Shown here: positions 32,093 through 34,934 of the stretch, piece after piece | How the letters are laid out: each line of letters starts with the position of its first letter | How positions within the stretch are numbered: position 1 is the stretch's first letter | From: a virus | DNA length: 34,934 nt | Direction: 5' to 3' (one strand) | IMG/VR virus record: IMGVR_UViG_3300011257_000067 | Coordinates: 1 to 34,934 of that record | Position numbers and translations under genes: made by a program | The notes under the pieces: generated by a model | Databases searched by the model: none | What the model saw: only the letters and a program-made list of their open reading frames with translations | What the model was told of the DNA's origin: nothing

Positions 32093-32770
32093 ATGGAATA
32101 TCAATGCCATTTCGACCCGTATAACCGAGTGTTTACGCACATATCTGAACGGGTAATCAATCCACGCAAGCCGGGGGAATTTCTGCCGGTGATGTTTGCT
32201 ACTCCCGACCCATTGCCTGAGCTGGGTGAAAACCAAACCGCACGCCGCAAAGATGATGACAGCGGCTGGGAGTTGATCGAAGACTTCAGAGGCGCTGTGT
32301 ACTGGCTGGCTGATGGTAGTCAGCATCAGATTACCGATTTTGGGGTTTCGTTGCCTGTGGGGGCTCTGAGTGAGCCGCCAGAAGCCCCTGCAGCTGATCG
32401 CCGACTAACGGCTAAAAATAATATTGATAGCGCGGCGGGTGAAGCCCGATATCGGTTTGTCAGCAGTGGGCAGCTGATAGAGGAAGAATACCGCCTGACC
32501 TTGCAACAAACTAAAGAGTGGCGTGCCGCCGGTAGCCCTGCTGATGCGGTCCCGTTTGGAATGCAAAGCTGGATGGATGCTGCGGGCATTACTGCAGAAG
32601 ATGCTGCACTGGACATCGAACAAACAGCGAATGGCTGGGAGGCGGCTTTACTGTCAATTCGTCAGCTGCGCCTGGCAGGTAAAGCGTCTGTTGATGCGTC
32701 GGGTGACACGGCTGATTTTGATGCAGTGGCCCAGGTGTATATCGATCAACTTAAGACGATTAAGCCCTAA
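32093..32770 (+). CDS. Tail fibre assembly-like protein
   Basis: A 225-residue protein directly after the fibre gene. The N-terminal part with PLPELGENQTARRKDDDSGW and ELIEDFRGAVYWLADG is the pattern of tail fibre assembly proteins, and the mid helix YRLTLQQTKEWRAAG fits. The C-terminus is helical. Start ATG 32093 has GAGGAG about 8 bases upstream; a GTG at 32078 overlaps the fibre end. Confidence 0.75.
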   Translation: MEYQCHFDPYNRVFTHISERVINPRKPGEFLPVMFATPDPLPELGENQTARRKDDDSGWELIEDFRGAVYWLADGSQHQITDFGVSLPVGALSEPPEAPAADRRLTAKNNIDSAAGEARYRFVSSGQLIEEEYRLTLQQTKEWRAAGSPADAVPFGMQSWMDAAGITAEDAALDIEQTANGWEAALLSIRQLRLAGKASVDASGDTADFDAVAQVYIDQLKTIKP

Positions 32771-32785
32771 TCGGAGTACGCAGCA

Positions 32786-33682
32786 ATGTGGCAAGCGTTG
32801 GCACCATCCGTTTCCAGCAGTTTAGACGATATCCGGCAGCAACAGGCCGGTGTTATTACTGCGATTTCCGGGCAAATAACCGCCGCGAATACCGCCCTGG
32901 CTAACGCCGATTCAAAAACAACATTCAGTGTCAACAGCCAGGCATCTGCCGCGGGCAGTTTAAATGCGCTGCGCGATCAGATAGGCCAGTTAATAAACAC
33001 GGCCGGCAATTGCCTGGTGGTTCACCCTTGGCAGCAGGATGTCGGCACCGGGGACGGGATATACCGCTGGTTATCCCCGCAAACGGCGAACACGCGCATG
33101 GTTGAAAAGTTGCGCGGCGTTCTGGATGAGCGACAACCGAAGGATGTTTCAGAAGCGATCGCTATTATGGTGTTTGCGACAGGTATCGCTGAGTTTTCAG
33201 AACAGCTGCAGCTGTTGAATGCGGTTTTTCCAGTACCTGAGCTGCAAATGATTCAGCGCCGCTGCAGCGCATCGATTAATCATGAATCCAGCAAAATGCA
33301 GCAGGTTAATGCGCCACTCAATCCACACTGGGAAAACCAGCAGTACAACGACCTTCAGACCGTTAAACAGCTGGATAGCGGTATCGGCACGCTAATGGCA
33401 CAAGTAGAAAGCTGCAGCGCAGATATTAACCCCATTACCGAGCTGCAGGCGCTGGCAACGAAGAAAACCAACCAGGTAAGCCAATATCAGCAAGCCTGGG
33501 CAGATCTGGCGGCAGGCATTACCGGCGGCGCTGGTGTCGGGGCATTCATTCAAGGCAGTGTGACGACGATCGCCGATCTGTTGGAACAAAATTCCCCCGC
33601 GGGCTATGAATACCCCCTGGCCGCGGGCGTCCTGTGGTTAGGTAATGACCTGACACTGCTGAAAGAGGTGCTATTGCCATGA
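32786..33682 (+). CDS. Phage tail-region protein of unknown function
   Basis: A 298-residue, mainly helical Ala/Gln-rich protein, with a conserved-looking NCLVVHPWQQDVGTGDGIYR and a hydrophobic segment near residues 240-262. GGAG ribosome site; stop overlaps the U-like gene by 4 bases. It lies between fibre assembly and U/D-like genes, so a baseplate or tail-tip role is likely. Family not recognised. Confidence 0.65.
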   Translation: MWQALAPSVSSSLDDIRQQQAGVITAISGQITAANTALANADSKTTFSVNSQASAAGSLNALRDQIGQLINTAGNCLVVHPWQQDVGTGDGIYRWLSPQTANTRMVEKLRGVLDERQPKDVSEAIAIMVFATGIAEFSEQLQLLNAVFPVPELQMIQRRCSASINHESSKMQQVNAPLNPHWENQQYNDLQTVKQLDSGIGTLMAQVESCSADINPITELQALATKKTNQVSQYQQAWADLAAGITGGAGVGAFIQGSVTTIADLLEQNSPAGYEYPLAAGVLWLGNDLTLLKEVLLP

Positions 33683-34203
33683 GGTTAAATACTTACAAAG
33701 TGCCCGATCAAAACCGGAAAGTCTCACTGTCTACCCCCATGGTCAGCAAAGATATATCTGGACAAACGGCAAGTACATCGAAAGTCGACGAGGGCCAGAA
33801 ATCGCAAAAGATGACCATCTCACTGACGATTAACTTTAAAGACGTTGACAAGCTGGCAGAGCTTCAGAGTGTCGCGAAAGCGAAAGACGAAGCAGACAAA
33901 CCCGTGATTTATACGATTGTCGACCCGCTGGCGAAAGCGATGAAAATACGCCAGGTAGTGTTCGTCGATACATTCAGAGCGACAGAGGGCGAGGGGCAAT
34001 ACTGGCAGATCAGCTTTACGCTATCAGAACATAAATCGGTCGCAGAGAAGAAAGAACAGCGAGTTACCGAAACGACGACCACCCAGCAACAAGCCGATAC
34101 TGCAACGGTAACGGTTGGAGAAACGGGCGCAACGACTGCCGATTCAGACGCCCTGACATCGACAGAAGGCTTTCTGGCAAGACTGGACCGGTGGTTATCA
34201 TGA
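33679..34203 (+). CDS. Baseplate complex protein (P2 gpU-like)
   Basis: A 174-residue protein. The N-terminal 120 residues are beta-rich (NRKVSLSTPMVSKDISGQTA, TISLTINFKDVDKLAELQSV, YWQISFTLSEHKSVAEKKEQ), as in tail-tube-initiator proteins of the gpU/LysM-less type; the rest is a Thr/Ala linker. It overlaps the next gene as U and D do in P2-like phages. Assignment is by position and shape. Confidence 0.6.
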   Translation: MRLNTYKVPDQNRKVSLSTPMVSKDISGQTASTSKVDEGQKSQKMTISLTINFKDVDKLAELQSVAKAKDEADKPVIYTIVDPLAKAMKIRQVVFVDTFRATEGEGQYWQISFTLSEHKSVAEKKEQRVTETTTTQQQADTATVTVGETGATTADSDALTSTEGFLARLDRWLS

Positions 34204-34934
34204 AACCGATCTACAGAATATCGATCGCCGGTGAAGAATACCCACTGGAAAAGCACGATATTAAATTAGAACTGTACAGCCCGGGGCGGGCTCTTTTCAT
34301 TGTTGAGTCTGATCACTCATTGTCTGGCATCGTCATATTCAGAGCAGGGTATTCACCCAACACCGTGAACTATTTTTATGGCTATGTAGAGAGCTGCAAC
34401 CAGGTAAACAATAAACAGCAGAAACTGTTCTGTAGAGAGCTTACGGCCGTGTTAAACCGTCATATCCCCGTAGGCTTACGCCATCCAACATTGAAAAACG
34501 TATTAACTGAAATAGCCAGTCAGACCGGGCTGTTGTTTCAGACTCCGGACACAGAATATAGTCGCACCCCGGTGGCTCACTTTTACCACTCAGGTGGCGG
34601 GTATTATGCGATGGACTGCATCGCAGCCGCGTTCAATGTCAAAAAGCCTATCTGGCAACAGCAGGGCGATGGCCGGGTGTTTGTCGGCTCATGGAGTGAC
34701 AGTGACTGGGCCAGCAAGCCATCGCTGCAGATCCCCGCTAAACAGCTGATAAAACAAGCCAGCAACAGCAATGGACAGTTGCCCATGGTGCCACGCTTGC
34801 GACCCGGTGCGGCAGCTGATATAGCCGGCCAGCCTGTCATCATCACTGCGGTAAACCTGAATGGCGATCAAATGATGATTACCTGGGATAAAGACCCGTG
34901 GTCAGAGCGATTAAAGCGTAAAGGGGCAGCATGA
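34200..34934 (+). CDS. Baseplate hub protein (P2 gpD-like)
   Basis: Predicted hub of the baseplate, in the family that in P2 includes late control protein D. The 244-residue protein has the hub-type N-domain (YRISIAGEEYPLEKHDIKLE, VNYFYGYVESCNQVNNKQQK), then TLKNVLTEIASQTGLLFQ and a C-terminal domain ending TWDKDPWSERLKRKGAA. Start 34200 overlaps the upstream stop. The stop codon is the last three bases of the window, so the gene is complete. It is shorter than P2 gpD (387), and the spike gene is not in the window. Confidence 0.7.
   Translation: MKPIYRISIAGEEYPLEKHDIKLELYSPGRALFIVESDHSLSGIVIFRAGYSPNTVNYFYGYVESCNQVNNKQQKLFCRELTAVLNRHIPVGLRHPTLKNVLTEIASQTGLLFQTPDTEYSRTPVAHFYHSGGGYYAMDCIAAAFNVKKPIWQQQGDGRVFVGSWSDSDWASKPSLQIPAKQLIKQASNSNGQLPMVPRLRPGAAADIAGQPVIITAVNLNGDQMMITWDKDPWSERLKRKGAA

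Noticed and set aside
1-34934. tRNA or rRNA genes and insertion sequences
   Set aside because: Reading both strands I saw no tRNA-like cloverleaf with T-arm consensus, no rRNA, and no transposase-like protein.

Overview
The window is most of an integrated temperate phage of the P2 type (contractile tail, Myovirus-like) in a bacterium that is probably a gammaproteobacterium. Two things support the host class: the P2-type late gene set, and a CsrA homologue that is close to enteric CsrA over its first 55 or so residues. Genus cannot be told from the sequence. The integrase gene ends exactly at base 1 and a gpD-like baseplate gene ends exactly at the last base, so the attachment sites and the far end of the prophage lie outside the window.

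Layout. 1-1800, leftward: tyrosine integrase and S24-type repressor. 1839-1876: a strong rightward early promoter with an adjoining palindrome. 1997-4938: a small helix-turn-helix protein and a large zinc-ribbon/Toprim/P-loop primase-helicase. 4939-5344: a non-coding segment with near-identical inverted-repeat arms enclosing 13 GTAAC/GTTAC boxes, most simply a replication origin for the primase-helicase. 5345-10095: a tight early operon of small proteins with several 4-base start/stop overlaps, including a coiled-coil protein, CsrA, a D12-class adenine methylase, a zinc-ribbon/ASCH-like protein and a short lipoprotein. 10115-10732: a cargo (moron-like) gene encoding a PH-like plus SHOCT protein between two intrinsic terminators. 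10718-11692: a second HTH regulator, a small ORF, and an Ogr/Delta zinc-finger late activator.

Late region. Portal (Q) and terminase ATPase (P) run leftward. O (scaffold/protease), N (capsid), M (small terminase), L, R and S run rightward, exactly as in P2. Then come a DUF2586-type sheath, DUF2597-type tube, a lysis block (GH24 lysozyme, 3TM-type holin, small membrane protein), a tail assembly chaperone pair that appears to need a -1 frameshift, tape measure, a DUF2590-type baseplate protein, a 1059-residue LamG-bearing fibre, a lipoprotein and a transglutaminase-like protein, baseplate J, tail protein I, an H-type collar fibre, a fibre assembly protein, an unrecognised protein, and U-like and D-like baseplate proteins.

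How it works together. The repressor would hold the 1839 promoter off. On induction the HTH/primase/accessory operon is expressed and the DNA is replicated, probably from the 5.0-5.3 kb repeats. The Ogr-like protein would then switch on the divergent P-Q and O-onward late operons from the 14.54-14.71 kb gap. The least explained parts are the origin-like repeat block, the early operon of unknown small genes with a phage CsrA, the PH/SHOCT cargo gene, and the fibre/lipoprotein/transglutaminase insertion between the baseplate genes.
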